The translations under genes were made by a program, and so were the position numbers. Shown one piece after another: positions 34,819-43,932 of a DNA stretch of 64,000 bases. The notes below the pieces were generated by a model. That model saw only the letters and a list, made by a program, of their open reading frames with translations, did not search any database and had not been told where the DNA came from. The first letter of the stretch is position 1. Every line of letters begins with the position of its first letter. The stretch comes from Bradyrhizobium sp. BR 10289 (GTDB lineage Bacteria; Pseudomonadota; Alphaproteobacteria; Rhizobiales; Xanthobacteraceae): NCBI RefSeq assembly GCF_019455385.1, contig NZ_JACOFR010000005.1, positions 124,001-188,000 of the forward strand. The letters are read 5' to 3'.

Positions 34819-35384
34819 AAGACCTCGCGGACGTGAATCGCCGACGTAGCATATCAATATAGCGACGACTTCGACGAAACGCCTGGCGTTCCGTCCTCAT
34901 TGATCGCGGCGATGAAGGCCGGAACGCCCACTTGCTGATTGCCTCCACATCGGCGGTGAGTTCAGTCAGCATCAATGCTCACTTGAATTGGGTGCTCGGG
35001 ACTCGCGCAGAAGGTCCTGCGCCGTATTGCATGACGACCAGATTTTATCTCAACAGCAGCTTCCCCCGATGTTCAAAGCGCTGCTTGAACTCGCCTATCG
35101 GCAGACCTTGGACGGCCTCGATCTGGCTGACAGCGGATATCCGTTTGCCGGATGGTGCCGATGCGAGTGATGGATATTTGCGGGCGCGGCACCAAAAAGT
35201 GGAAGTCGGCTCATCGCCCGGGCCTGACCCTAGCTCAAAGGGCCTAGAGGTCTGCTTCCGGTAGGTGACCTGAACTGGGCGATGTGAGCGGGCCAAGGCA
35301 GCTTTTGACCCAGAACGGACGTTCCGAAGGCTGCAAGCGCGGTCTGCTACTCAGCACTAAGCAGACCTCCCTCGACTGTCCGAG

Positions 35385-35414
35385 CTGATAAACTTTCATA
35401 CGAGAACTTATCAG
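35385..35414 (+). promoter_or_regulatory. Inverted repeat upstream of tetR-type gene
   Basis: CTGATAA (35385-35391) and TTATCAG (35408-35414) are perfectly complementary with 16 bases between them. They lie about 160 bases before the TetR start. The spacing suits either a regulator site or a weak hairpin. CTTATCAG also appears near 56610 at the other end of the catabolic cargo. Confidence 0.4.
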
Positions 35415-35526
35415 TTCGGGATAAACCATGAGCAGAGATTTTCGTCACGAGGGGCCAAAGCGCGCGGCGAGTTCTCCCTTGATTGACGCAGGAGAATTTT
35501 TTGTTGGTGGAGGCTTCGCACCATTC

Positions 35527-35554
35527 AAATTCGTGTTTAAAATACTAATAAGAG
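35527..35554 (+). promoter_or_regulatory. Putative TetR operator, copy 1
   Basis: The AT-rich word AAATTCGTGTTTAAAATA, ending in AAGAG, lies 20-47 bases before the tetR ATG. Nearly the same word occurs at 40139-40171, just before the molybdenum hydroxylase operon. Being upstream of the regulator and of an enzyme operon is the usual pattern of an autoregulated TetR repressor. Confidence 0.55.
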
Positions 35555-35573
35555 ATCCCCGAGCCCGAAAAGA

Positions 35574-36284
35574 ATGTCGGTTAGCCGCCCTCAGCGTGAC
35601 AGAGAGATAAAGGACCGGATTGCCGCGGCGGCCGAACACGTGTTCGCCGATATGGGGATCGAAAGAGCAACCTTGCGCGACATCACTGCGCGGGCGAAGG
35701 TAAACGTCGCTGCGGTCAGCTACTATTTCGGCTCAAAATCGGAACTCGTACACTTGGTGTTCGATCGACTTTCGACGCGGCTGAATGAGAAGAGAATTCG
35801 CGATCTCGATGACTGCCTGGCAGCTGCGAAGATGGTGGGGCAACGGCCGAAGCTCCGATCGATTCTCGACATCTTCATACGGCCATATCTCGACGGAAAG
35901 AGTGGGCGGTTGTTCGCCCGGATGATTCTGCAACATCGGCTGGCCCCGTCCGACGTGACGCAAGCTATCGTCGCCGCTCATTTCGACCCGATGGCTCGTC
36001 GCTTCATCCGCGCAATTGCGGATGCTTGTCCGGATCTAAATGCCAAAGTCTTCTTTTGGCGCTATGTTTTCATGATCGGATCGGTGGTTTACGCTGTCGC
36101 CGACACGAGCGTTCTCGAGCGAACTGCGTCGTTATCTGATGGTCAGGTCCAGGCCCAAAGCGCGGGAGAAATCGCCAGCGCCCTGCTGGATTTCCTTGAA
36201 GCCGGCATGACGAGTCAACCGCATGACGGAGCTCGGTTTCCTGGACCGCCGTCGAAGGCGCGGAAACCATCTCGCCGAGGATAG
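35574..36284 (+). CDS. TetR-family transcriptional regulator
   Basis: The 236-aa protein has the TetR N-terminal helix-turn-helix at about residues 9-60 (IKDRIAAAAEHVFADMGIER, then TLRDITARAKVNVAAVSYYF and GSKSELVHLVF). A helical ligand domain follows. The C-terminus is basic. A degenerate copy of its last 55 or so codons lies at 39927-40095, before the molybdenum hydroxylase operon. It likely represses itself and that operon through the shared AT-rich word. The start ATG 35574 is followed by an ordinary N-terminus, and the ribosome site is weak (AAAAGA). Confidence 0.9.
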   Translation: MSVSRPQRDREIKDRIAAAAEHVFADMGIERATLRDITARAKVNVAAVSYYFGSKSELVHLVFDRLSTRLNEKRIRDLDDCLAAAKMVGQRPKLRSILDIFIRPYLDGKSGRLFARMILQHRLAPSDVTQAIVAAHFDPMARRFIRAIADACPDLNAKVFFWRYVFMIGSVVYAVADTSVLERTASLSDGQVQAQSAGEIASALLDFLEAGMTSQPHDGARFPGPPSKARKPSRRG

Positions 36285-36592
36285 GGCGCGGGCTCATTAA
36301 GGCGAAAGGGGGCATCATGGCCATGGTCATCAGGCGACATCGCCCCAACCTTCAGACGAGGCAGCAGTTTGTCGGCAAGTCGAACGTCGCGCGCCTCACC
36401 AGCGCTTAGCGCCGGTCGATTCGGTGATCAAGACAGCTCGCCTGGGCTGTCGCATCTCGAATGCTTGCTTCTGACCGCGGGCTGAACCGCGGAGGCTTAT
36501 GGCCAGCGGTGATGTTTACCGCGTTATCCCGCCATCATCATCGTAGTGCCGCGGATTTGCTGCGCGGACTATCGGCGTAAGCAGATGAAGAA
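36285..36592. other. Intergenic stretch, possible decayed sequence
   Basis: No gene is recognised. A minus-strand segment around 36515-36575 (YDDDGG) weakly recalls the end of a DUF736 gene, but the match is too short to claim. Confidence 0.3.
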
Positions 36593-36618
36593 GGACGATC
36601 TCGAAAGAATTTCGGACG
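36593..36618 (+). promoter_or_regulatory. 26-bp regulatory motif, copy 1 (before the solute-binding protein gene)
   Basis: The sequence begins GGACGATCTCGAAAGAAT and ends CGGACG, so two GGACG half-sites are 21 bases apart. Near-identical copies are at 47435-47460 and 51226-51251. A TATAG-like -10 word follows about 8 bases later in each case (here ACATAG). The 21-base direct-repeat spacing is typical of AraC-family sites. Confidence 0.65.
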
Positions 36619-36809
36619 ACTGAACATAGCGGCTCCGAAAATCGACGCTAACATTGAAGAGCCTCGGTGGGGCAGTCGAGCGAAGTCCCGATATCGTTTG
36701 GATCACGTGCAAGACCTCTGTCTTGCGCCCGAGCGTAAGCGCGCGGCTTCGAATAACAAGGCCGTCCTGCCCCGTACAAGGCGAGGTTTATGAGATCCAA
36801 GAGCGTTGC

Positions 36810-38420
36810 ATGATTAAGCCCCACAGACCGATAACTGCATTCCTGTTGGTCCTCATGCTGTCGACCATAGCGCAATTCAGCCCGATCGATTCGGCAGCCT
36901 TTGCAACCGAGAAAGTCATAAGGGCGGTCATGCACTCGGATCTTCGTGTTCTCGATCCGCTGTTCACCACGGCCTATATCACGCGTGACCATGGCTACAT
37001 GGTCTATGACACGCTCCTCGCGACCGATTCGAATTTTCAGATCCAGCCGCAGATGGCTGATTGGACGGTGTCCGATGATCGGTTGACCTATACGTTTAGG
37101 TTGCGCGACGGCCTCAAATGGCATGACGGAGGCCCGGTGACGGCGGAGGACTGCATAGCTTCGCTTAACCGCTGGGCTCGCTCGGATGCAATGGGGCAGA
37201 AATTGATGGAGTACACGGCAAGCCTCGAGGCTGCCGACGCCCGAACGATCATATTGAAACTGAAGCAGCCATACGGCTTGGTGTTGGAATCCATCGGAAA
37301 GCCCTCGTCCTTCACGCCGTTCATGATGCCTAAGCGTTTAGCGGAAACGCCTGCCGGTCAGCAGATGGCAGAGCAAGTCGGCTCGGGACCGTTCAAATTC
37401 GTGCAGTCGGAATTTCAGCCTGGCGTCAAAGCGGTGTACGTCAAGAACGATGATTACGTGCCGCGGAAAGAAGCGCCAAGCTGGACCGCAGGCGGCAAAG
37501 TGGTGAAGGTCGACCGCGTTGAGTGGCTGACGATGCCGGACGCGCAGACTGCGGTGAACGCGCTGCAATCTGGGGAGATCGACGTGTTAGAGGTTCCCCC
37601 TTTAGACCTGCTGCCAATGCTCGAGAGCAATCCGGAGTTAACCCAAGGGGTCCTCAACAAGTCCGGCCTGCAAGCGCAGATGAGGATGAATTTTCTAATA
37701 CCCCCATTTGATAACGTCAAAGTTCGCCGGGCTGCGCTCCTGGCATTGAACCAAAAGGATGTCCTCGACGCCGTAGTGGGAAATCCTGATTACTATAGAA
37801 TTTGCGGGGCCGTGTTTGGCTGCGGGACGCCGCTTGAGACCGATGCTGGTGCCGAGAGCTTGGTCAAGGGTAACGGCATGGCGGAGGCCAAGAAACAGCT
37901 CGCGGCGTCGGGGTACGACGGCACCCCAATCGTGATGTTGGCGGCAAGCGACAATTTATCCGTGAGAAGCCAGCCTCTCGTCGTATCGCAATTGCTCCGT
38001 GAGGCCGGGTTCAAGGTAGATGTTCAGACGTGCGATTGGCAGACCGTTGTGATGCGGCGCGCGAGCCAGAAGCCTCTGAAGGAGGGTGGTTGGAACATCT
38101 TTTTCACCAACTGGGTCGTCAGTGATCTGGTCAATCCGGTCATCAATGCTTCCATCGCTGGTCGGGGAACGAAAGGTGGGTGGTTCGGCTGGCCCACAGA
38201 CCCCGAAATGGAGCGGCTTCGCGATGCCTTCGCTCGCGCGACCTCGCCGGAGGAGCAGAGAAGGATTGCGGTCGAGGTGCAGAGGGAAAATTTCGATCAG
38301 GTCATTGCCATTCCGCTCGGGCAATTCGCCTTACCCAGCGCATGGCGAAAGTCGATCACCGGACTGCTTGACGGACCTACCGCTCCAACTTTCTGGAACG
38401 TCAGTACGGGCGAACGATAG
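36810..38420 (+). CDS. Peptide/nickel-type ABC solute-binding protein (SBP family 5)
   Basis: I start at ATG 36810, where a signal peptide begins (MIKPHRPITAFLLVLMLSTI, cleavage near SAAFA). An upstream frame to 36654 is not needed. The 536-aa product is a full family-5 periplasmic binding protein: YMVYDTLLATDSNFQIQPQM, TYTFRLRDGLKWHDGGPVTA and a C-terminal half with NIFFTNWVVSDLVNPVINAS. It would deliver an organic ligand such as a peptide, amide or aromatic. No ABC permease or ATPase gene is nearby, so it must use a system encoded elsewhere or act as a scavenging or sensing protein. Confidence 0.88.
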   Translation: MIKPHRPITAFLLVLMLSTIAQFSPIDSAAFATEKVIRAVMHSDLRVLDPLFTTAYITRDHGYMVYDTLLATDSNFQIQPQMADWTVSDDRLTYTFRLRDGLKWHDGGPVTAEDCIASLNRWARSDAMGQKLMEYTASLEAADARTIILKLKQPYGLVLESIGKPSSFTPFMMPKRLAETPAGQQMAEQVGSGPFKFVQSEFQPGVKAVYVKNDDYVPRKEAPSWTAGGKVVKVDRVEWLTMPDAQTAVNALQSGEIDVLEVPPLDLLPMLESNPELTQGVLNKSGLQAQMRMNFLIPPFDNVKVRRAALLALNQKDVLDAVVGNPDYYRICGAVFGCGTPLETDAGAESLVKGNGMAEAKKQLAASGYDGTPIVMLAASDNLSVRSQPLVVSQLLREAGFKVDVQTCDWQTVVMRRASQKPLKEGGWNIFFTNWVVSDLVNPVINASIAGRGTKGGWFGWPTDPEMERLRDAFARATSPEEQRRIAVEVQRENFDQVIAIPLGQFALPSAWRKSITGLLDGPTAPTFWNVSTGER

Positions 38421-38503
38421 TCAATCCTCGTCTTCAAGCAGTCAAAACGGATCGTAGTGGGCGCGGCATTCGCGGGTCCGTTGCAGCAGTAAATGGAGAG
38501 TAC

Positions 38504-39904
38504 ATGACCAGCCTGCCGGGCGATCTCTGGAAATGGGATGGTGTTGATCTGGCAAAGGGGATCAGGACCGGCCTCATCTCCAGCGTGGAGGCCGTAGACT
38601 CTTGCCTGCGGCGGATGTCCGAAGTGAATGGAAAGCTGAATGCCGTTGTGGTCGATCTTTCCGAACAGGCCCGTTCAGATGCCAAGGCAGCCGACGACGC
38701 CGTCCTTCGAGGTGAGGAGCTGGGTCCCCTGCACGGCGTTCCTATTACGATAAAGTTAAACGCTGACGTCGCAGGGCAGGCGACGAGCAATGGTGTTGTG
38801 GCCTTCAAGAACAACATTGCTGAAGCGGATGGGCCTCCTGCCAGAAACCTGCGTCGAGCCGGCGCCATCTTTATCGGGCGCACGAACGTACCTGAATTCA
38901 GCATGCGTGGAGATACCGTCAACGACCTCTTTGGTCGAACGCGTAATCCCTGGTCGGAGAAATGTACCGCTGGGGGCTCGAGTGGCGGCGCCGCCTCAAG
39001 CGTTGCCGCCGGTATTACTCCGATTGCGCACGGCACCGATCTGGGCGGGTCGATCGTACAGCCAGCATTTTGCAATGGCATAACCGGCTTAAGACCGAGC
39101 GCCGGCAGGGTCGCGGGATTTTCAGCGCCTCGTCCGGCGTCGGCCGATTTCATGGCTGCGCACGGCCCGCTCGCCCGCAGCGTCCGCGATGTGCGAATTG
39201 CGTTTGAGGCCCTGATCGGGCCCGACCCGCGTGATCCCTGGTGGACGCCTGCTCCCGTGAAAGGACCTGACCTTCAACGACCGCTCAAAGTCGCGATGTG
39301 CATCGATCCCGGGCACGGCGGTCTTCATGCCGACGTCGAAGAGGGTCTGCGAGAGGCGGCGGCTCGGTTGAGAAAAGCGGGGTACGTCGTCGACGAAGTG
39401 AACGAGCTGCCGAATTTCGCAGACGCCGTCCATGCTTGGCGGGTTCTACAGCGATCAGAAGGCCGGTTCTTCTTCTTACCAAACGTTCGAAAGTACGGCG
39501 GAGAGGACATCAAACGGATCGCTGAAGCCGGGGTGGGCCGTCAACCTGCGCCGGACCTCGAAGCCTACGTGATGGCTCTATCCAACCGAACGACGTATCA
39601 GCGCAATTGGGCAATGTTCATGCAGGAATATCCCCTTATCCTGTGCCCTGTCCTGACAACCCGCGTGCCGGAAACCGATTGGGATCTGAAGAATCCTGAG
39701 GAAAGGGCGGCTTCGCTTCCAACGACGCTGGCAGTGCCCCTCCTCGGACTTCCGGCATTGTCCGTGCCGATTTGGGCGCGGAGCGGACTACCGATCGGTG
39801 TTCAATTGGTGGCACAAAGGTTTCGAGAAGACATTCTGCTTGATGCTGGTGAAGTCGTTGAAGCGGGTGCGCCAAAGATGACCCCTTTGGATCCGCAGTT
39901 CTGA
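38504..39904 (+). CDS. Amidase-signature enzyme (first of two)
   Basis: The 466-aa protein has the amidase signature: PITIKLN with the catalytic Lys region at about residues 82-88, TAGGSSGGAASSVAAG with the cis-Ser, and THG-like GTDLGGSIVQPAFCNGITGL with the nucleophile Ser. It hydrolyses a C-N amide bond of an unknown substrate. Most relatives have Arg after the nucleophile (GGSIRxPA), and here it is Val, which may alter specificity. It is 83 bases after the binding-protein gene and probably in the same unit. No signal peptide. Confidence 0.88.
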   Translation: MTSLPGDLWKWDGVDLAKGIRTGLISSVEAVDSCLRRMSEVNGKLNAVVVDLSEQARSDAKAADDAVLRGEELGPLHGVPITIKLNADVAGQATSNGVVAFKNNIAEADGPPARNLRRAGAIFIGRTNVPEFSMRGDTVNDLFGRTRNPWSEKCTAGGSSGGAASSVAAGITPIAHGTDLGGSIVQPAFCNGITGLRPSAGRVAGFSAPRPASADFMAAHGPLARSVRDVRIAFEALIGPDPRDPWWTPAPVKGPDLQRPLKVAMCIDPGHGGLHADVEEGLREAAARLRKAGYVVDEVNELPNFADAVHAWRVLQRSEGRFFFLPNVRKYGGEDIKRIAEAGVGRQPAPDLEAYVMALSNRTTYQRNWAMFMQEYPLILCPVLTTRVPETDWDLKNPEERAASLPTTLAVPLLGLPALSVPIWARSGLPIGVQLVAQRFREDILLDAGEVVEAGAPKMTPLDPQF

Positions 39905-39926
39905 GACCGGAAAGCGAGTCGAGGCA

Positions 39927-40095
39927 GTCCTTGAGCCCATTGCGTCGCCGTCTGGCGGCCAGGTTCGAACCCGAAGTGGGGGAGATTTCGCGGGCGCTCT
40001 GCTGGACCTCTTTGAAGCCGGTTTGATGAGAGAGCCGGGCGATGGACCCAAATTCTCCTGGATCACCGCTGAAAGCGCGCAAATCCTCCCGTTGA
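39927..40095 (+). pseudogene. 3' remnant of a second tetR gene
   Basis: One frame reads VLEPIASPSGGQVRTRSGGD, then FAGALLDLFEAGLMREPGDG and PKF. After a one-base shift it continues SPLKARKSSR and a stop. The intact TetR at 35574-36284 ends VLERTASLSDGQVQAQSAGE, IASALLDFLEAGMTSQPHDG, and PSKARKPSRRG. The match covers about 55 residues. The rest of the gene is gone, replaced by the amidase gene upstream. The AT-rich TetR-type word follows at 40139. Confidence 0.7.
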
Positions 40096-40138
40096 GGTGC
40101 TGTGCTTCGGCAGGCTCAAGTCTGTTCTTGCCAAAGTT

Positions 40139-40171
40139 AAATTCGTGTTTTAAATATGCGTTTAACAAGAG
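40139..40171 (+). promoter_or_regulatory. Putative TetR operator, copy 2
   Basis: AAATTCGTGTTTTAAATA, a spacer with GTTTAAC, and AAGAG match the tetR leader word at 35527-35554. Its end is about 25 bases before the start of the molybdenum hydroxylase operon, so it overlaps the expected promoter. Confidence 0.55.
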
Positions 40172-40195
40172 CTTATCGGGCGAGGAAATCGAGGA

Positions 40196-42601
40196 TTGCC
40201 ACATTCGTTGGAAGGCAGCGCCAAGGGGCCGGTCTCGGGCGAGCGCGGGGGCTGGGTCGGGAAAAGCGTCAGGAAGAAGGACGCTCATCGCTTCGTGACA
40301 GGTGCGGCAGACTACGCGGCGGACCTCATTCGTCCAGGAACGCTGTACGTTTCCTTGCTAAGAAGCCCACATCCACATGCCTTGATCCGGGAAATCGATA
40401 TCGCGCAGGCGTCGCGTGCCCCAGGTGTCGTCGCCGTCATGACCGGCGCAGGTATCCGCGCGCTGACGAGGTCGATGCCGACGCGGGTGCCGCGCGAGCG
40501 CTTTCCAGGCCCAACAGACGTCTGGTGCCTCGCCGTAGAGGAAGTGATCTATGTGGGGCAGCCCATGGTTGCGGTGGTTGCCGAGCGGCAGGCCGACGCC
40601 GAAGCCGCCAAAAGCCTGATCCGAATAGAATATGAGTTGCTGGACCCTGTTCTCGAGGCCCAAGCCGGCGCCGAGTCGATCTCGCCCACGGCGCGTCGCG
40701 AATGGAGCACCAACGTCGTGTTCCAGGACAAGATCAGGCAGGGTGACGTCGATGCTGCGATGAGCGGCGCGCACTGCGTCGTTTCCGGCTCCATGAGGTT
40801 CGGCTCAGGCACCTCTGCGCCGATGGAGTGCCGCTGCTACGTGGCCGACTGGAATGCCAGATCCGGCCGGCTCACCCTTGAGGGCACCATGCAGCAGCCG
40901 CATCCGACCCGGTGGCTGTTGTCGCAGGCGCTTGATCTGCCGGAGACGAGTATCCGTGTCGTTGCGCCATCGATGGGCGGCACATTCGGTCTCAAAATGG
41001 TTGGTCATCCCGAAGAGGTGATCGTGTCCGTTTTGAGCCGGCATCTGGAGCGGCCGGTCGCGTTTCTGGAGGGGCGGGATGAGTGCTTCCTGGCCAATGC
41101 GCGCGAGCAGCTTCACGAATTTCAGATCGGCGCGCAGGCGGACGGCAAGATCATCGCATTCCGCGACTTCGTGCGGGCCGATGTGGGAGCCATCGGGGCG
41201 GGCGGCGGCTGGCTGATGGCATTCGTGACGCCGACGGTCTTTCCGACCGTCTACGACATCCCGAACGTGGCGGTCGATTCTCAGGTCGTTACGACCAACA
41301 AGCCTCCGTGGCAAGGCGTACGCGGTTACGGGAAAGAAACCGCCAACGTCGTCATGGAACGTGCGGTCGAGCTCATCTCGGCGGAACTCGGGATGGACCC
41401 GCTCGAAGTCCGACGGCGCAATCTCGTACCAGGCAGCGGCTTTCCGCATCGGCTGCCGTCGGGTCTCAATGTCGACAGCGGCGACTACGAAGGCGCGCTC
41501 GATCAACTCGGCGGTCTCTTCGAGAGCGAGCGTTGGATGGCGAGGAAGGCAACTCCAAACGGCGGTCGCGGCATCGGCATAGGCTATGCTTTCGAGTTGA
41601 CTCCGGAGGGAGCTTCCTTTCCTGGATCAATGCCATCAGGTTTCGAGACCTCGATGGTGACGCTTGATCCGACCGGAACGGTGAGGGTCGCAACCAGCGT
41701 CACGTCGCCCGGCAGCGGCAACGAAACGGGTATCGCACAATTGGTCGCCGATGTGTTCGGCCTGCATCCAGATCGGGTGACAGTCACGCAGGGCGACACC
41801 GACATCACCCCGTTCGGCGGCGGCAACACCAGCAGTCGAAGCCTGATGTTCGGAGGTGTGGCTTCCGTCCTGGCAGCTCGCGATTTGCGGGACCGGATCG
41901 CGATCTGCGCCGCGACCCTGCTGCAGGCCGATCCCGGCAAGATGGAATTCACCCGGGGCAAGATCGCTGTCTCAGGCGAGCCGGATCGTTCGCTGGCATT
42001 CGAGCAAGCGGTGGCGACGATCTACACGCAAGCCTATTCGACCGCGAAAGACGTGGAGTTGCCCTTGCAGGTTACGCGAACCTACCGATCGGGCAACGTC
42101 CGTCACACGCCTGATGAATGGGGGCGGATCAGCTCGTATCCGTCCTTTCCCTACGCTGTTCACGCCGCGGTTGTCGAAGTGGACACTCAGACAGGCTGCG
42201 TCAGCGTGCTGGACTACGCTGCCGTCCATGATTGCGGCGTTGTCGTCAATCCCGGGTTGGTGGAGGGGCAGTTCAAAGGCGCGGTCGCAATGGGCATTGG
42301 AGCAGCGCTGTGGGAGGAGCTTCTGCACGACATCGACGGCAGCACGCGCACGACCCGCCTGAAGTCGTATGTATTGCCACGCTCCACCGATCTTCCCAAC
42401 TTCCGCATCGGGCATCGTTGTACGCCGAGTCCATTCAATCCCCTCGGTGTCAAGGGCGCCGGCGAATCCGGCTTTGGCGGCGCGATGGCGGCGATCGCGA
42501 ATGCCATCGCCGACGCGCTGGGCGAACAGGGCCGCAAGCTCGCTCGCATCCCATGCAAACCGGAGGTGATCCTGGATCTGCTCGAAGGGGGACAGCCGTG
42601 A
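40196..42601 (+). CDS. Molybdopterin-binding large subunit of a xanthine-dehydrogenase/CO-dehydrogenase-type hydroxylase
   Basis: The 801-aa protein is a CoxL/XdhB-like large subunit: SVRKKDAHRFVTGAADYAAD at the start, PSMGGTFGLKMVGHPEE, then PPWQGVRGYGKETANVVMER. Near the C-terminus are GVKGAGESGFGG (the active-site Glu) and AIANAIADALG. It holds the molybdenum cofactor and hydroxylates a heteroaromatic or aldehyde substrate. The AYRCSFR signature of true CO dehydrogenase is absent (WQGVRGYGK instead), so it is a generic Mo hydroxylase. The start is TTG 40196 with GAGGAAATCGAGG upstream. It overlaps the FAD subunit gene by four bases. Confidence 0.88.
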   Translation: MPHSLEGSAKGPVSGERGGWVGKSVRKKDAHRFVTGAADYAADLIRPGTLYVSLLRSPHPHALIREIDIAQASRAPGVVAVMTGAGIRALTRSMPTRVPRERFPGPTDVWCLAVEEVIYVGQPMVAVVAERQADAEAAKSLIRIEYELLDPVLEAQAGAESISPTARREWSTNVVFQDKIRQGDVDAAMSGAHCVVSGSMRFGSGTSAPMECRCYVADWNARSGRLTLEGTMQQPHPTRWLLSQALDLPETSIRVVAPSMGGTFGLKMVGHPEEVIVSVLSRHLERPVAFLEGRDECFLANAREQLHEFQIGAQADGKIIAFRDFVRADVGAIGAGGGWLMAFVTPTVFPTVYDIPNVAVDSQVVTTNKPPWQGVRGYGKETANVVMERAVELISAELGMDPLEVRRRNLVPGSGFPHRLPSGLNVDSGDYEGALDQLGGLFESERWMARKATPNGGRGIGIGYAFELTPEGASFPGSMPSGFETSMVTLDPTGTVRVATSVTSPGSGNETGIAQLVADVFGLHPDRVTVTQGDTDITPFGGGNTSSRSLMFGGVASVLAARDLRDRIAICAATLLQADPGKMEFTRGKIAVSGEPDRSLAFEQAVATIYTQAYSTAKDVELPLQVTRTYRSGNVRHTPDEWGRISSYPSFPYAVHAAVVEVDTQTGCVSVLDYAAVHDCGVVVNPGLVEGQFKGAVAMGIGAALWEELLHDIDGSTRTTRLKSYVLPRSTDLPNFRIGHRCTPSPFNPLGVKGAGESGFGGAMAAIANAIADALGEQGRKLARIPCKPEVILDLLEGGQP

Positions 42602-43437
42602 TCCGGCACAATTTCGAGTACCGCGCGCCGCGCGAGATCGAAGAAGCGCTGCAGATCCTCGCAGGCGCCGGGGACGACTGCGCCGTCCTCGGTGGAGGAA
42701 CCTGGCTTATTCCCAACATGACCTTCGCCGCTCATCAGCCCGGGATCGTGCTCGACCCGAAACACCTCGGCTTTGCGTCGATCTCGGAATGCGGCGGCGA
42801 GGTGGTGGTGGGAGCCCGCGCGACGTACGTGGACGCGATGCGCTCTCCGATCGCCGTCGCTCACCTTCCTCTGCTCGTATCGATGGCCCGAGGCATTACG
42901 GGCGGCATCTCGATCACCGGGCAGGGCACGATCGGCGGCTCCGCTTGCTATGGCAACCCTTCGTCGGACGTGCCTGCTTGCCTTGTCGCAATGCGCGCGC
43001 GACTTCGGCTGCGATCCATCGGCGGAACGAGAGATCTCGGGGCTTCGGACTACTTTCTCGGTAAGTTCGCCACGGCTCGCCGGTCGGACGAAATGCTGGT
43101 CGGCATCGTCTTCCCAAAGATGACCAGCGATGTGCGCTGGGGCTACTACAAACTCAAGTTCAGCACGGGGTCCTGGCCGATCGTAACCGCCGCGGCCATG
43201 GTCGTGAACGACTGCGTCCGCGTCGCGCTGGGCGCTGCGACGGCGGTCCCAATCCTGACGGAAATGGTGCTGCCGGCAGACGGTGGCGGCGAGCCCTTGG
43301 CGGAATTGGCCAAGTCGTGCGCCTCGATATCTGCCGACGAGGAGTTGGTCGACGAACTCGCGGGGCCCGGCTATCGGCGGCGGGTTGCGCATTCCATCGT
43401 GCTGCGTGCGCTCGAGCAATGCAGGGGCAGGGAATGA
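42598..43437 (+). CDS. FAD-binding medium subunit of the Mo hydroxylase (CoxM type)
   Basis: The 279-aa protein starts at GTG 42598, sharing GTGA with the end of the large-subunit gene. It has the FAD-binding signature AVLGGGTWLIPNM near residues 32-44 and GISITGQGTIGGSACYGNPS, the CoxM/XdhA PCMH-fold pattern, with a CO_deh_flav_C domain after about residue 170. It passes electrons from the molybdenum and Fe-S centres to FAD. The next gene overlaps by four bases (ATGA), so all three subunits are coupled in one operon. Confidence 0.9.
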   Translation: MIRHNFEYRAPREIEEALQILAGAGDDCAVLGGGTWLIPNMTFAAHQPGIVLDPKHLGFASISECGGEVVVGARATYVDAMRSPIAVAHLPLLVSMARGITGGISITGQGTIGGSACYGNPSSDVPACLVAMRARLRLRSIGGTRDLGASDYFLGKFATARRSDEMLVGIVFPKMTSDVRWGYYKLKFSTGSWPIVTAAAMVVNDCVRVALGAATAVPILTEMVLPADGGGEPLAELAKSCASISADEELVDELAGPGYRRRVAHSIVLRALEQCRGRE

Positions 43438-43919
43438 CAGAGCATTTCCAAATCACTCTGAACGGGAAGCTTGTCGAGACGGACATCGATTCCCGCGCGC
43501 TGCTGATCGAGGTGGTGCGAGACTGCGGAGCAAAGGGTGCGCATATCGGCTGTCTCACGGGAGATTGCGGGGCCTGCAGCCTCGAAGTCGACGGTCGTCT
43601 TGCGAAGTCCTGTCTCGTGTTGGCGGTCTCTGCCGCAGGCAGAGAGGTCGTAACGATCGAGGGCAGTAGGGATGCAATTGCCCGCGAGCTTCAGTCGGCT
43701 TTCGTCGCATGCAACGGCTTCCAATGTGGCTACTGCACCTCCGGCATGATCATGGTCGCGATCGCTCTCCTCCGAGCGAATCCGTCCCCGACCGAAGCCG
43801 AGATCCGGAATGCCATCAGCGGCAATCTCTGCCGCTGCACGGGCTACGAAGACATCGTCAGAGCCATCGCCTCGGCCGCCGATGCGTTACGAGGCCGGAC
43901 CTTCGAGAGAAACACATAA
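43434..43919 (+). CDS. [2Fe-2S] small subunit of the Mo hydroxylase (CoxS type)
   Basis: The 161-aa protein has a ferredoxin-like N-terminal cluster motif GCLTGDCGACSLEVDG with a further Cys in AKSCLVL. A C-terminal helical cluster motif QCGYCTSGM and CRCTGYEDI follows. All eight Cys ligands expected for two [2Fe-2S] clusters are present. It completes the large-medium-small set, an order reversed from the common small-medium-large layout. An MHS transporter gene follows 13 bases later. Confidence 0.92.
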   Translation: MTEHFQITLNGKLVETDIDSRALLIEVVRDCGAKGAHIGCLTGDCGACSLEVDGRLAKSCLVLAVSAAGREVVTIEGSRDAIARELQSAFVACNGFQCGYCTSGMIMVAIALLRANPSPTEAEIRNAISGNLCRCTGYEDIVRAIASAADALRGRTFERNT

Positions 43920-43932
43920 GAGGAGTAACGGG

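Larger units (their letters stand above)
34858..35573. other. Gene-free stretch with two inverted repeats
   Basis: No frame here looks like protein. GGTCTGCT (35341-35348) and AGCAGACC (35360-35367) form a perfect hairpin. The word AGGTCTGCTT also occurs near 35250. A second inverted repeat lies at 35385-35414. The stretch separates the two cargo clusters and holds the tetR promoter. Confidence 0.45.

Noticed and set aside
34932..35264. A 110-codon open frame before the tetR gene
   Set aside because: Its composition is not protein-like, there is no ribosome site, and the same DNA contains inverted repeats.
36515..36575. A further DUF736 relic on the minus strand
   Set aside because: Only YDDDGG and a few flanking bases resemble the family; this is too short to claim.
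42232..42597. Long N-terminal extension of the FAD subunit
   Set aside because: It overlaps the large-subunit coding sequence; the GTGA overlap at 42598 and the start of homology fix the beginning.
40196..43919. True aerobic CO dehydrogenase (cox) operon
   Set aside because: The large subunit lacks the AYRCSFR active-site loop of CO dehydrogenases, so only a generic Mo hydroxylase is supported.
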